A stretch of 64,000 nt of DNA from Cydia pomonella (taxonomy: Eukaryota > Arthropoda > Insecta > Lepidoptera > Tortricidae), in NCBI RefSeq assembly GCF_033807575.1, contig NC_084715.1:9473349-9537348 (forward strand), read 5' to 3'. This document shows positions 11,041-22,600 of the stretch, in pieces. Position numbers and translations under genes: made by a program. Position 1 is the stretch's first letter. Each line of letters starts with the position of its first letter. The notes beneath the pieces are model-generated. The model was not told the origin of the DNA. It saw only the letters and a list, made by a program, of their open reading frames with translations, and ran no database searches.

Positions 11041-11312
11041 GCCGAGTTGGAGTGCCAATAGTCCGAGGCTGAAATGATGCCTTTCACCAGAATTAAACAC
11101 TCTACTTTTCATTTAGAATACGAGAAAAGTAAAATACATGTGTTTAAAAATATAATTTAGTAGAAATTTACCATTTAGGAAAAATATCGTTATTTATGGA
11201 ATGGGGAGTTAAATATCAGAATGGAAATTGTATAACAAATCCATTTAAAAACCAAATTCAAATTGCTTATCGTAAATTTATTAAAAAATCTTGTACTTGG
11301 AAAGTAAAGAAA
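11041..11312 (+). repeat. Interspersed repeat, second copy at 50.55 kb
   Basis: Carries AATAGTCCGAGGCTGAAATG, AACACTCTACTTTTCATTT, ATCGTTATTTATGGAATGGG and AATTGCTTATCGTAAA, all in the same order at 50,570-50,770. Confidence 0.75.
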
Positions 11313-11315
11313 AAG

Positions 11316-11443
11316 GGCTCCTCTACACGATGGCGACGCAGCTATGCGGTGGAATGATATAGCATTATCACTTACTCCCCCTAACGCATAAATGCGTCCC
11401 TTGGCCGTCTCCGGCCTGCGCTGGGCCATTGTGAAGAGGAGCC
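11316..11443. mobile_element. Palindromic MITE (128 bp)
   Basis: Terminal inverted repeats GGCTCCTCTACACGATGGC and GCCATTGTGAAGAGGAGCC. GC-richer than its surroundings and lies immediately after the preceding interspersed repeat. Confidence 0.75.
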
Positions 11444-11534
11444 AATACTTTCTACACACTATTTAGAACAACAACGACCCTCTTTCAGAGTATGAAAAAC
11501 AATATACTTATTTTCTTATTCTCAATTTAGGATG

Positions 11535-12004
11535 TAGTACCTGGGCGACCGAGCTTTGCTCGGTTATAACTATTTATTGTAATATGGTGGTGTATAGGTG
11601 ATAATCTTAACTACATTTTTTTACTAAATTAAACTTGTCTAAAACAATAAAAATTAAAAAATTATATATAAACTTGAACATATAAAAAAAAAACAAAAGG
11701 TAGTCACCGGGCGAGATTCGAACCCGCTACACTCGTTTAGCAGTCCGCGTCTTAACCCGCTGGACCAGACGGACAGTGACCGGCAATACGAAATTAGCGA
11801 CCATATTCTGCGTCGAAAGAAAAACGCATGAAAACTCGAAAACACGCGTTTTCCCAAACATAAGACTAATCTAGATAGATTGTATACACCCAAAAATCCC
11901 CATATACCAAATTTCAGCGAAATCGTTAGAGCCGTTTCCGAGATCACAGAAATATATTTATATATAAATATATATACAAGAATTGCTCGTTTAAAGGTAT
12001 AAGA
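11535..12004 (-). mobile_element. Helitron-like non-autonomous element
   Basis: On the minus strand the element starts TCTTATACCTTTAAACGAGC (TC 5' end), passes a GATCTCGGAAACGGCTC block, and ends after the hairpin ACCGAGCAAAGCTCGGT with CGCCCAGGTAC. A TC start and subterminal 3' hairpin fit Helitrons, and the text resembles the lepidopteran Lep1-type family (from memory). No clean CTRR end is visible, so the exact boundary is uncertain. No Rep/helicase coding. Confidence 0.6.
11697..11780 (-). mobile_element. tRNA-like block inside the Helitron-like element
   Basis: Minus strand reads GTCACTGTCCGTCTGGTCCA, then GCGGGTTCGAATCTCGCCCG, then GTGAC. The ends can pair and there is a good T-arm, but the D-arm region is irregular and the block lies inside a repeat. 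More likely a SINE head or captured tRNA relic than an active gene. Confidence 0.5.
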
Positions 12005-12589
12005 TAGGTAGACAATGTTGGTGAATTTAAATCTTCGAATGGGATACTTACCTACTGGGTAAACATTTAAAGTGAATTTATTCGTAGGTAGGTAGGTATA
12101 TGGATATGAGCCGCATGAGATGATATAGGTAACGCAATGATTAGTGTTTGTAATTTTAAATTTACTTATAAGCTTGCCGTTCTGCTTCAAAATTATAACG
12201 AAGATACAATATGGAGATTGCATCTCAACGGACCAATAGGGGAAATATATTTACATTTCTTGAGGCATACCCCGCTTAGGGGTCCAGGATCAAGTTAAGT
12301 AAGTCATTGACATAAAAATAGAATCTTCCAGCAGGGCACGGGCGGCCTGTCCTTCGGTGTAAGCGGGTAAGATCATTGACTTATCTATTACTTACTTCGT
12401 TCGTAAAGTAAAGATGGCTTACGGGCGGTACGAAGTGGGCCAGTACTTTGGTGTCAAATCGCGTTTTGCGCAACCAACGCGAGCCAGTCGTGCAGTCTAA
12501 CGAAATTGGTAACAAAAAACTTTAGATGGAGTTTACATATAAGAGTTATATTTGTTTGTACCTATAGTTACACTAAAACACCCAAATAT

Positions 12590-12690
12590 AGTCAAATCAA
12601 ATCAAATCAAATATTATTTATTTTTAGGCAACTATAAGGTCCATATAGATACATACCGTACAAACTAACATATATACAGGGTGCAAAAAA
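12590..12690 (-). repeat. LINE-type 3' end with (TTTGA)n tail, reverse
   Basis: Tandem AATCA units at 12,595-12,612 followed by ATTATTTATTTTTAGGCAAC. Read in reverse this is a 3' UTR ending in a simple-repeat tail, as in several moth LINE families. Confidence 0.5.
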
Positions 12691-12699
12691 ATTATGGGC

Positions 12700-13270
12700 C
12701 CTGGAGGGGAACTACCTTAAATTCTTTAGTTAGCTCATTTTACTGAACGGGAACATACCTTTATTTTTGAAAAGAAACAAAAGTGCATTCAAAGATTTTC
12801 TGAAATTCGATTGTCTCACCCAGGAATCGAATCAACAAAAAAATAAACCCTCGCTGTTTTATTATACTTTCGGTAGGATTATTGTATTGTTCAGGATAGA
12901 ATTTGTCTTATTAGGAGGTAAAAACTGTATTAGGCATAGTGTCCTCTTAGCGATTAAGGAACCCCATAGCGTAGGCGTATTTACCGGTGAAGGTTAATCT
13001 CCCAAGAATTTGTTTGTCCATGTCCGTCAAAATAATCATTAGCATGGCATTGAAATGCTAAAGGCGAAGTCGTTGGCTTTAAAATTTAATTAAATTTACA
13101 CTCATTGTTTACTCGGTCGGTAACGAGGCCTTTTCATGGCGGACCATTAATTCACCATAGTCATTGAGACCACGGGCAAGAGGTGACGTAGGATTTCAGC
13201 ATAAGTACAGTCACCTTGAGAGAAAAGTGATCGCGTCCGCATAATAATCTCCTAGCAAAGTGTCTCGTTG
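12700..13270. other. Region upstream of the receptor gene, no coding recognised
   Basis: Contains one 76-codon chance ORF without family resemblance. May include the receptor promoter; no TATA box stands out. Confidence 0.45.
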
Positions 13271-13281
13271 CACTCATTTTC

Positions 13282-13314
13282 AGTGTATATTTACGATAGA
13301 AATAAGGAAAAGAG
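13282..13314 (+). other. Candidate untranslated first exon of the receptor gene
   Basis: TTCAGTG at 13,279-13,285 fits an arthropod initiator, and AAAGAG followed by GTAAGT from 13,315 is a near-consensus donor. An acceptor (TTTACAG ending 13,520) precedes the ATG exon, so a 206-bp intron would join them. No transcript evidence. Confidence 0.35.
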
Positions 13315-13530
13315 GTAAGTGCTTCAAGGAAATATTTAATGGCGCTTTCATCGCAGAAGGAAAAAACTGGCTTGGGCTCGGGGCGTTCCCTTGACTTTTA
13401 TTGGTTTTATTGGTTTTTCATTCACTGTTTTGATTTTATTATGCAAACGGTGTATTATTTTTCTATTACAGAATACTTATATGTACCTAACTTGCGAGGT
13501 CTGAGAATCTAAGTTTACAGATCGCAAAAG

Positions 13531-13641
13531 ATGATCCCCGATCACTACTTCGACGAAGGTCTGAACGGCTCACTGTACCCGGACGATATGAAGCAACTTA
13601 ATACCGTTAAGTTAGTCTATGAGAAGACGCAGGCCGATTAT
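13531..13641 (+). CDS. Gr1: Receptor coding exon 1
   Basis: 37 codons from ATG, donor GTAAGT from 13,642, phase 0. An acceptor 11 nt before the ATG suggests an upstream untranslated exon. Start chosen as the first ATG after that acceptor. Encodes the intracellular N-terminus. Confidence 0.8.
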
Positions 13642-16600
13642 GTAAGTTTGAAAAAAATCTGTGTTTAATTACTGTTTTTTTACTTTACAGCAATTAAGCA
13701 CCTACTGCCCATAGGAAATATTACGTAGTATGGAACGCTTATTTGTTTCATGCATATACCTATATCGTGTCATACACGAAGACAAGAAATCTGCCCGTCA
13801 TCGTGAATGACACGGAAAATGTATGGCGTACTGCTTTATACTTAGTTTTAAAAATACAGACTATAGTTAATTACTTCAAGAGTGTAATTCGCTAGTATTA
13901 AATATCGACAGGAGAGTTGAGATTAATGGTTATACATACAGCTAAATACATTGAGTGCGAAAAAGTGAATGAATCAATATTTCAGCCAAATACCTGGAAG
14001 GAACTTGTTGATAAATCTTGAAGTTGTCTGCGGCGGTATCATGGTTCCATTTTTATCACTTGTCACTATGCCCGTCACTTTCGCGCTTACATACTTGTTA
14101 GAACGTGACAGGCATGGTGACAAACGATAAAGAGCCGACCATCTTAGCCCTGCTGTTAAGCTTTTGCTATTGGTTTGAAAAAAGAACACTAATCTCAAAA
14201 TCCCGCTATCATATCATATCATACACATAACATATTGGTGTTGCATGACCTCAACTTTGGTGCTGATCTAGTGTCGATACATATAATGTGTAAGTAAACA
14301 TTTTCGGGAGTAAGTCTATTTTATTAAGACATTACTTGAATGTGGTAAATTCCTTATACTATTATACCAATAGGTAGGTACTTAAATGGCTTACTATCTG
14401 ACCAAAAAAAAGTCGTTCTGTCAAATCTAACATGTATTAAGATTAGCCGCTTATACAGGAGCAAGAACAACGAGACATGCTCTCTTCACAAGATGGCGAC
14501 ACTTGCGAGACCCACGATCAGTTCTATCGCGACCACAAGCTGCTGCTCGTGCTGTTTCGGGCTCTAGCCGTAATGCCTATTACCAGGTCACGCCCAGGTT
14601 TGTTAGATTTTGTTTAAGCTGTGACGCCCCATTGTCCCCATTCTATGAATTTTCAACGAGACCAAAACAGAGAGAGCAAACAAAGAGAGGCGAGCATTTT
14701 AGTGTCTAAAAAACAAAAAGTCTCTCTTCTCATAAATTAATGGCGTAACTAGCGCTTATTTTCTGTCTGTGGAGAAAACCGACTTCTATTCGTTAATGTT
14801 CCATCCACGTGTTAATTTGTGTTAAAGTTTTAAGTTCATCCGTACATCTGTACCCCTAGTGTAAATTTATTCGATAGCGAAACGTATAAAAATATTGAAT
14901 GCCATTATTATTAAATTTAAAATCGAAGCCATGTTTCCTAAGAACAGATGTGGCTATCTACTCGTATCATAGGTAGTTTCGGTTTCGGACTTCTCCATAC
15001 TGACCATTTTGGAGTGATCACCCTGTATATATTTTATACTACGTCGGTGGCAAACAAGTATACGGCCCGCCTGATGGTAAGCAGACTCCACAGGAGTTAC
15101 ATGCGTGTTGCCGACCCCCCCCCCCGTCCTCGCTGAGCTCTGGCAACCTTACTCACTGGCAGGAACACAACACTATGAGTAGGGTCTAATAGTGTTATTT
15201 GAGTGCGGTTTTCTGTAAGGTGGAATATATTAATACATTTAAGAAAAACAGAATTATATTTTTAATTACAAAATAAGTATTTATCTGTCTGTATATATCC
15301 TAATATTGATTCTACGCGGTATTATATTTGTTTCAATAAAAAAGTGTAATATTCACTGAACCCATCCCATGTTACCAGGTACAATCACCTTCAGCTGGAA
15401 ATCCCGCGCTACCATGTACGCCATCTCCTTCTACATAGTAGCCACTGTGGTGGTCCTCATGGTGGGCTACGAGCGCGTCATGATCCTCCGCTCCATCAAG
15501 AAGTTCGACGAATACATCTACGCCGTCCTGTTCGTGGCATTCCTCGTGCCGCACTTCTGGATACCCTTCGTGGGGTGGGGCGTGGCGCACCAGGTCGCCA
15601 TTTATAAGACTAGCTGGGGGAAGTTTCAAGTAAGTTTACCTACTCGCTAAGACAAACCTTTTTTTAGACATCACCATAATTTCCTCTTTCCAAAGATGCC
15701 AAGGTTTTTCTGCGTCTTGCCCATAGTGATGCAAAATAATGGTTCATGACTTCACTTTTCAAACGCTAATATCTACATTATGGCATCCTCCTTGCCATGT
15801 CGTTATTTCACCCTAGGGGAACTCGCACCATTGCTTAGGAGCTCCTGTCCTACCTACATAAATAGTAGCCATCATGGTAGACCTCATGGTGGGCTACGAG
15901 CGCGTCATGATCCTGCGCTCCATCCACAAGTTCGACGACTACATCTACGCCGTCCTGTTCGTGGTGTTCCTCGTGCAGCACTTCTGGAGAGCTTGGGGAA
16001 ATTACAACATTAACGTTATCAGAAGTTCCCAAACTTATCTGCGTCTAGCCCGTCTTAGAGCCAACATATTATTGTTTTCATGAGCCTACTCTTCATGTGG
16101 TAGTAGTACAATATTGCATCCTCCTTGTTTACCTCGCTATTCCATCCTAGGGAATCGAGCTCCATTGTTTAGGAACTTCTGTTGTATATTGTGACCATTG
16201 TGGAAGTTCTCAAGGCATGATGCTCCGCTCTATCAGAGTTTCGACGTCTTCATCTATGCATCCTTACTTACAGGATCACTAGAGTGTCTGTCTGTCCGTC
16301 TGTCACAGTTAAGGGCCACCCCACAATAGCGTCTTTTGAGCGTCGGCGTCTAGTCAGCGCTATGGAAAATGGCGTCGCTGCGCAGTTGCGCCAACGTTGC
16401 GTCGAGCAGCAGTCATAGAGTTGACTATATGCCTAAGCTCAGGAGACGCTAGTTTGGGGTCTCTCTTAATAATCCAAAAAATAACTAGTAACATTTTTGA
16501 AGGGTAAATTGTAAAATAATGATGATTTTTTTTACAAATAATGTCGTGTGACAGATTCATCAAACGATTGTGACTTTTTACAAATGAAGCTTATTGTGAG

Positions 16601-19600
16601 GATTTCAAATATATTATAATTTATAATTTTATTGTAAGGGAGATGATTTTGTTAAGATGTTGATCACAAAAATCAAGTGATAGTTGTCTTATGGAACAAA
16701 CATGTAAAAAAAAGTGTGATTACGGAACCCTTGGTGTGCGAGTTCGACAGGTATTTGGCTGGTTTTATTTACGGGCAAGTAAGTCTCGCGTTACCATGTT
16801 CGCTTTCGGGAGATCCAAACCTTTACATGCGTGTAAATCCCTCTTAAGTAGTAGAAATAAGTGTTCGTTCGGTGCGGCATTGTGCTTTCCTAGAAGTGTG
16901 AGTGACGTGATTTTACGTTAAAGTATCCTATAAAAATGAAATTCTTTAGAATAACGCTGATTTGATTTCTAGGTTCGATACTACCGTGTGACTGGCGAAA
17001 ACCTGCAATTCCCAAACCTGCAGACCCAGATCGTCATCATAAGCGTGGGCTGCCTTCTCCTGGCCGTATGCTTCCTCCTTAGCCTCTGCGCTCTCATGGA
17101 CGGCTTCCTCCTCCGCCACACAACAGCCTACTACCACATCATCATCATGATCAACATGAACTGCGCTCTCTGGTTCATAAACTGCAAAGGCATCAAGATA
17201 GCCTCGCAAAGCCTTTCGGAATGTTTTCGCAGGGTACGTAAAATTAAATTTCCGTTTTATACCGCATTTTTATGAATGTGACCGTGTAAAATAGATGTAT
17301 ATTGGATCACAACATTGATTGCCCTAATGTAATATAGGGAATAAAAAGGTTATTTTCGTTATTTTACGATTCATGGAGAATGCACTCAGCTATGAAATTG
17401 GTGTAATAATAAAAATATATAGGATTAGGAAATATGGAACCAGCGAAAATATGAAAGGTACACATATAATAAAAGACAACCGGACAGGTCTCATTTCTTC
17501 ATCACTCTTGAGTGCTAATATGATTGTTTATTTCACAAAAGAACATCCCTGCAAGCTGGAGCCCGATTCAGATTTTAATTCCTTTTTAAATTTCTGGCCC
17601 AGATGTCACTGTTGACAGCTAACAGGTCATACTCATATCCATTACGGATTTGTAACGAAAAACTTAAATCTGAACGAAAATGCTCCTTGAGGGCGAGTTG
17701 AACTTCACAATTTTGTTATGAGATGGTTCTGGATATGATCTGTCAGCTGTCAACAGTGACATTTCTTCAACCAGAAAGAAGAACATGTCCTTAACCGTTT
17801 CATAACAAGATTATAAAGTTAGAATTGCCGTCCTTGGCGCTTGCATCTTTATAACCCAGACAAATATAAGACCAACGGCTGATTGTATGAAACAAAGTTC
17901 TACAATTCTTACCTAGATGTAAAAAACCTTAGAGTTATAGAAACCTTGGGATCCGCGAAAAACTTTTTATGACATTTGACCTTGAATTTCGTGAGCTGAT
18001 GAATTCCGACGCGCACACGACATTTTTTGTGACTTTTAGGAAACCCTTAATCTGCCTGGGTTATTATGCACGCAACTCTCGAGCCAGTAGGTAAGAAGCT
18101 GAGCATGAACCTAAATCACTAAATTTTGGTTTAGTAACTCAGCTCCTGTACACTAAAAACAACAATAGATGTAGGTACAACTAGTTCCTATTCTCACGAG
18201 ATACGCGCAAATACCTTTGCCTTACTACCGCATTGTTTGTTTTCGTACAATAGAGTACACACAATAGAATACATTTTCCAACCATAATAAAATGCGAGCT
18301 CCCTATGCCTATTTCGAGCAAAACTTTACTTTTTAGCTTATATAAAGAATAGCTTCCAATAATATACTTAAAGTGTGGTAATTACTTGGTATCATTTTAT
18401 TAATTATAATTACAAAATGCACTTTATTTTGTGTCTTCGTTTTTGTATCTCAGTGTTTATCATTGTGCACTAATGCCTCGACCACGAAACGCTCGCTTAT
18501 AGAGTCAGACAGACCAAGCTAATATGGCAGCGGTTTTGACAGCACATACTGTGCAAGTGTTATTTAGATGTCATAATTTTATAGAAGCTTAATACCTTAT
18601 TTATATCATAATATATAAATGTAATAAATATACCTAATCCTCTAAACCTAATTCTCTAGGACGTAAACGTGGAGATCTCGGCGAAGCTGATATCGCGGTA
18701 CCGCTTCTTGTGGCTGAACCTCTCTGAGCTGCTGCAGTCGCTTGGCAACGCCTACGCGCGTACTTACTCCACATACTGCTTATTCATGTAACTATTTTAT
18801 ACTTCATGGAAATGTAAGGACTCTTTCATGCATCAGAGCATATCAAAAGGATTTTTATTATCACCATTATATTACATACTTACTATCATGATCAATGCTC
18901 CAATTCAATACAAATACAACGCTTCATTTGCGATGTTAGCGCCAATTTCTTTATGGTCTCTCTGAAGGAACGACACGTTTTCATTAAAGGAATAATAAAA
19001 CTTGCTATTCGAACACAATGTTTCGAAACCCCGTTTTCGGTGAAAACCCATTTCCCCTAGTTAAAACTTGTTTTCCGTATTGCCTCAGTGAAAACGCGTT
19101 TTCACTAGTGTCCTTGGCAGTAAAATTAAATGAATTAGTCACCCCTGCTGAAACTCCGTAACATGTCGAACGCCAAATAAAATCTTGTCTGGGTCCACAA
19201 AGTTAATTTTAATTTCGATGCAGTCCATACTGTGTGTTTACTTTTAAAATGTGAGCTGATTAATTAACAAAAATACTCGTAAAGGTTCTTCAACATAACG
19301 ATCGCGGTGTACGGCGCACTGTCTGAGATCGTGGACCACGGCTTCGGATTCAGCTTTAAGGAGATGGGGCTCTTTGTCGACGCCGCTTATTGTTCCACTT
19401 TACTGTTCATCTTCGCTGACTGCTCCCACAAGTCCACGCTCAAGGTAAGATTTGTATGGTTGTTTGCTAAATTAAAACAAAGGAAAATAATTAAACATCA
19501 CCATCGCGGTGTACGACGCGCTCTCTGAGATCGTGGCCCACGGCTTTGGATTCAGGTTCAAGGAGATGGGGCTCTTTGTCGACGCTGCTTACCTACTGTT

Positions 19601-22600
19601 CCACTTTACTGTTCATCTTCCCTAACTGCTCCCATAAGTCCACGCTCAAGGTGAGATGGTGAGGTTGTATTTTTCTGCTAAAATAAGATAAACGCAACCA
19701 ATGTAATTGAAAATGTCCATATAATAAAATATAAAAAAATACGTATGTATTGCTCTAATTGTACTTATACGTATTAGTGTGGGGTGCGCATAAAATTACA
19801 GTGCCTAATTTTCTGACAGCTGACCAATTTTCTAGAGCAAATAAAAAAAAACCGCGAGTTCGTTTTACTGGCGCACCGAGGGTTCCGTACACACTTTTGA
19901 ATTATCTCGTGTATAAAAGTATAAAAGCGAAAGACTTGATCAGAAGTACCTATAAATACTAAGTATAATTGTGTACAGCGCCATCTATCGGCAAATTGTC
20001 TAACTGATTTGTGAGTATTGGTTTTTCGAGGATAATTCGGCTCTATCGTGTTAAACTATTTCAAAAAATAATCTTTTTTTTAAATAAGGGTTTAATGTAA
20101 TCTCATAGAAATTTCAAGTGTCATAAAACACACGTAAAGTTGGTTAAATTGCAAACGGAATTCGGAATTGTTTTATTTATTTAAAAAAAAGTTACCAAGA
20201 TAGAGGTCTGATTAGTACTAAAATTTATGGCAATGTTGATATTATGTAAAAGTTTCATAATTTTTCTTCGATAAACTTCGGAGATAAGGGTGATGGAGGA
20301 GTGATGTTTATTTTCACATTTTCCTTCATAAATCAATTTTTGTTCAGTATGAAAAAAAATGTTTAGAATCTACAATTTGAGCTCTTTCAAATGATACTCC
20401 ACTTGACCTAATCACTCGATTTTGAAATTTTGCCCCCTCTTCATATTGGGCATTTTCCATAGGTAATAAAATAAAATATGTCTGGGTTAGCGTTGTTCAT
20501 AACTATTTCAAATTTCAAATCGATAGCTTAAGTGGTTCTGGAAATATTTAGCGATGTGACAGACAGACTGATAGTCGGACAGACGGACAGAGTCGCACCA
20601 TAAAGGATGACTCACGCTAGACCGGGCCGGGGCCGAGCCGGAGCGTCCGACACGTTATTTTCTATGACGGCTGATTGGTGATCACGTGGTATTCCATAGA
20701 AAACGAAGCGCCGGAAGCTCCGGCCCAGCCCCGGCCCGGTTTCTTTTGTACCGTTTTGGTACGGAACCCTAAAAATAAACGCCTGATTAGTTCCGGCTTG
20801 TTGTAGAATTTTTTTGATGCGCCGCCATTGATAGCTAACTACACAACTTTGTCGGTCTTGTACCCTAATCTCAAAAGGAAAACGGAATTCTTATAGGATC
20901 AGAGGATCACTCGTGTGTCTTTCTGTCGTCTGTCTATTTCAATATGCATCCAAATACATTATATGGCGATGTCATGGCGAGGGAACTTCCTAAGTTTTCA
21001 TTAGTACCTATAATTTAGTGCATATTATCCATGAATACACAACTATGATTTGCTTTTCCGTCATAATTAGAGAGTTTTGAAGAGAAGCGTGCATCTTAAT
21101 ATATATCGACATATCTCCAATCTCCAATTACATACCAGCGTTGATGGAATGAATTATTACTTGCAGAAACAACAACGGAGTTATAATTAGCAACGCTTTA
21201 AATAGATCTATTTATATTAGAGAAATTGACACTCGTTCTTTATATAGGTGGCGGCCGGAGTTCAAGACACCTTGTTGGGTATTGACGTGTTGGCTATCGA
21301 CAGGCCAGCTCAAAAAGAGGTTTGAGTATCTCTTGAATCTACACTACTAATCAAACTAAGTAGATGTAAAAAAATATCCTTTAATTTGAGGCTCTAATTG
21401 GTATCGCATTGTAAACAGGCAAAAAGTTATTATTTTAAATTCAGTACCCCTAGTGTAAATTTGATCGACATCATAACGTGAGGAACGCGTTTGCGTTAAG
21501 TCTCATTTTGTATAGGATTTTGAGTTTCCAAAACGTCCCGCTTGGCGCGCTCTTTCTAAATCCAATACAAAATGAGACTAAACGCAAACGCGTACGTCAC
21601 GTTTCGAATTTATTTACACTAGGGGTACAGATTTATCAAACTATAAAAGCCATACAAAAAGTTAACGTTTAACCTACCTTTTCTAGTCAGTAAATTAAAT
21701 TTATCGAATTTACACAGAGTCATACTAACATAAACTAATTGTGCGTTTTAAACTAACGTATCTTTAGTAATAACTAGTATTCGTGTACTATTATGTGAGT
21801 TAATCCGAAAAATTAACTTATGCGTAGGTATGTCTTTAAGCAAACGTGAACAGAGTTTCATTTGCAGATCGACCACTTCATCCAAGCCATCGAGATGAAT
21901 CCCGCTGTTGTGAGCCTTAAAGGCTACGCGCACGTCAATAGAGAGCTACTTACTTCGGTGAGTATTATATAGTAGAATATGACCGTGCGCACCAAGTGGG
22001 CATGCAGCGCTATCCAGCGCGTCAGGGTTATAACCGCGAAAATCGAAGTTCGTCAATTGCGGGTATTTTTCTCTGTCACTCTAATTACGTCTTAGTGAGA
22101 GTAAATTAAAAGAGAAAGATCCCCGCAATTTGCGAATTTCGGTTTTCGCGGTAGGCCTCCAGCACCGGGCTGTCCCAGCGACGCGCCAACGTGTATCGTA
22201 TCCTCAACATCATCACACTGTCTGTTAGGTCCCACTGTTGATTTGATATGAAGATACAGTCAAGGTTTATAAAGTGTTGTTTTATATTTGAATAAGACTT
22301 GACATACAATTTGCAATTTGCAAACTACAATTAACTAAACTAAAACTACTATAAAACTAAAAATATAAATCAAAAACGGGCCAACGTGGCATGGTGCCGA
22401 GGATGCTGGCAGCATTTCCTCGCTGGATCGCTATGCTCAGGCGATGGGCGAGGAAGCTGCCAGCTCTCTTATCCCCGGTCCCATCCACCAGCCGTTTCGC
22501 CAATTGTCGATATAGGCCCTGTCCTGTAGTAGTTGGATTTCCTTTCATAGCTGAAATGAACCAGGGGGCCAAGATGACGATTGTTGATAGAAAACGCCAA

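Noticed and set aside
11697..11780. Functional tRNA gene
   Set aside because: The T-arm is good but the D-arm is irregular and the block is embedded in a repeat.
11654..12223. 189-codon minus ORF
   Set aside because: Runs through the tRNA-like block and the Helitron-like element; low-complexity hydrophobic text with no family resemblance.
15874..16083. Copy 2 of exon 3 as an alternative exon
   Set aside because: No convincing acceptor or donor in phase, and the conserved PHFWIPFVGWG segment is lost.
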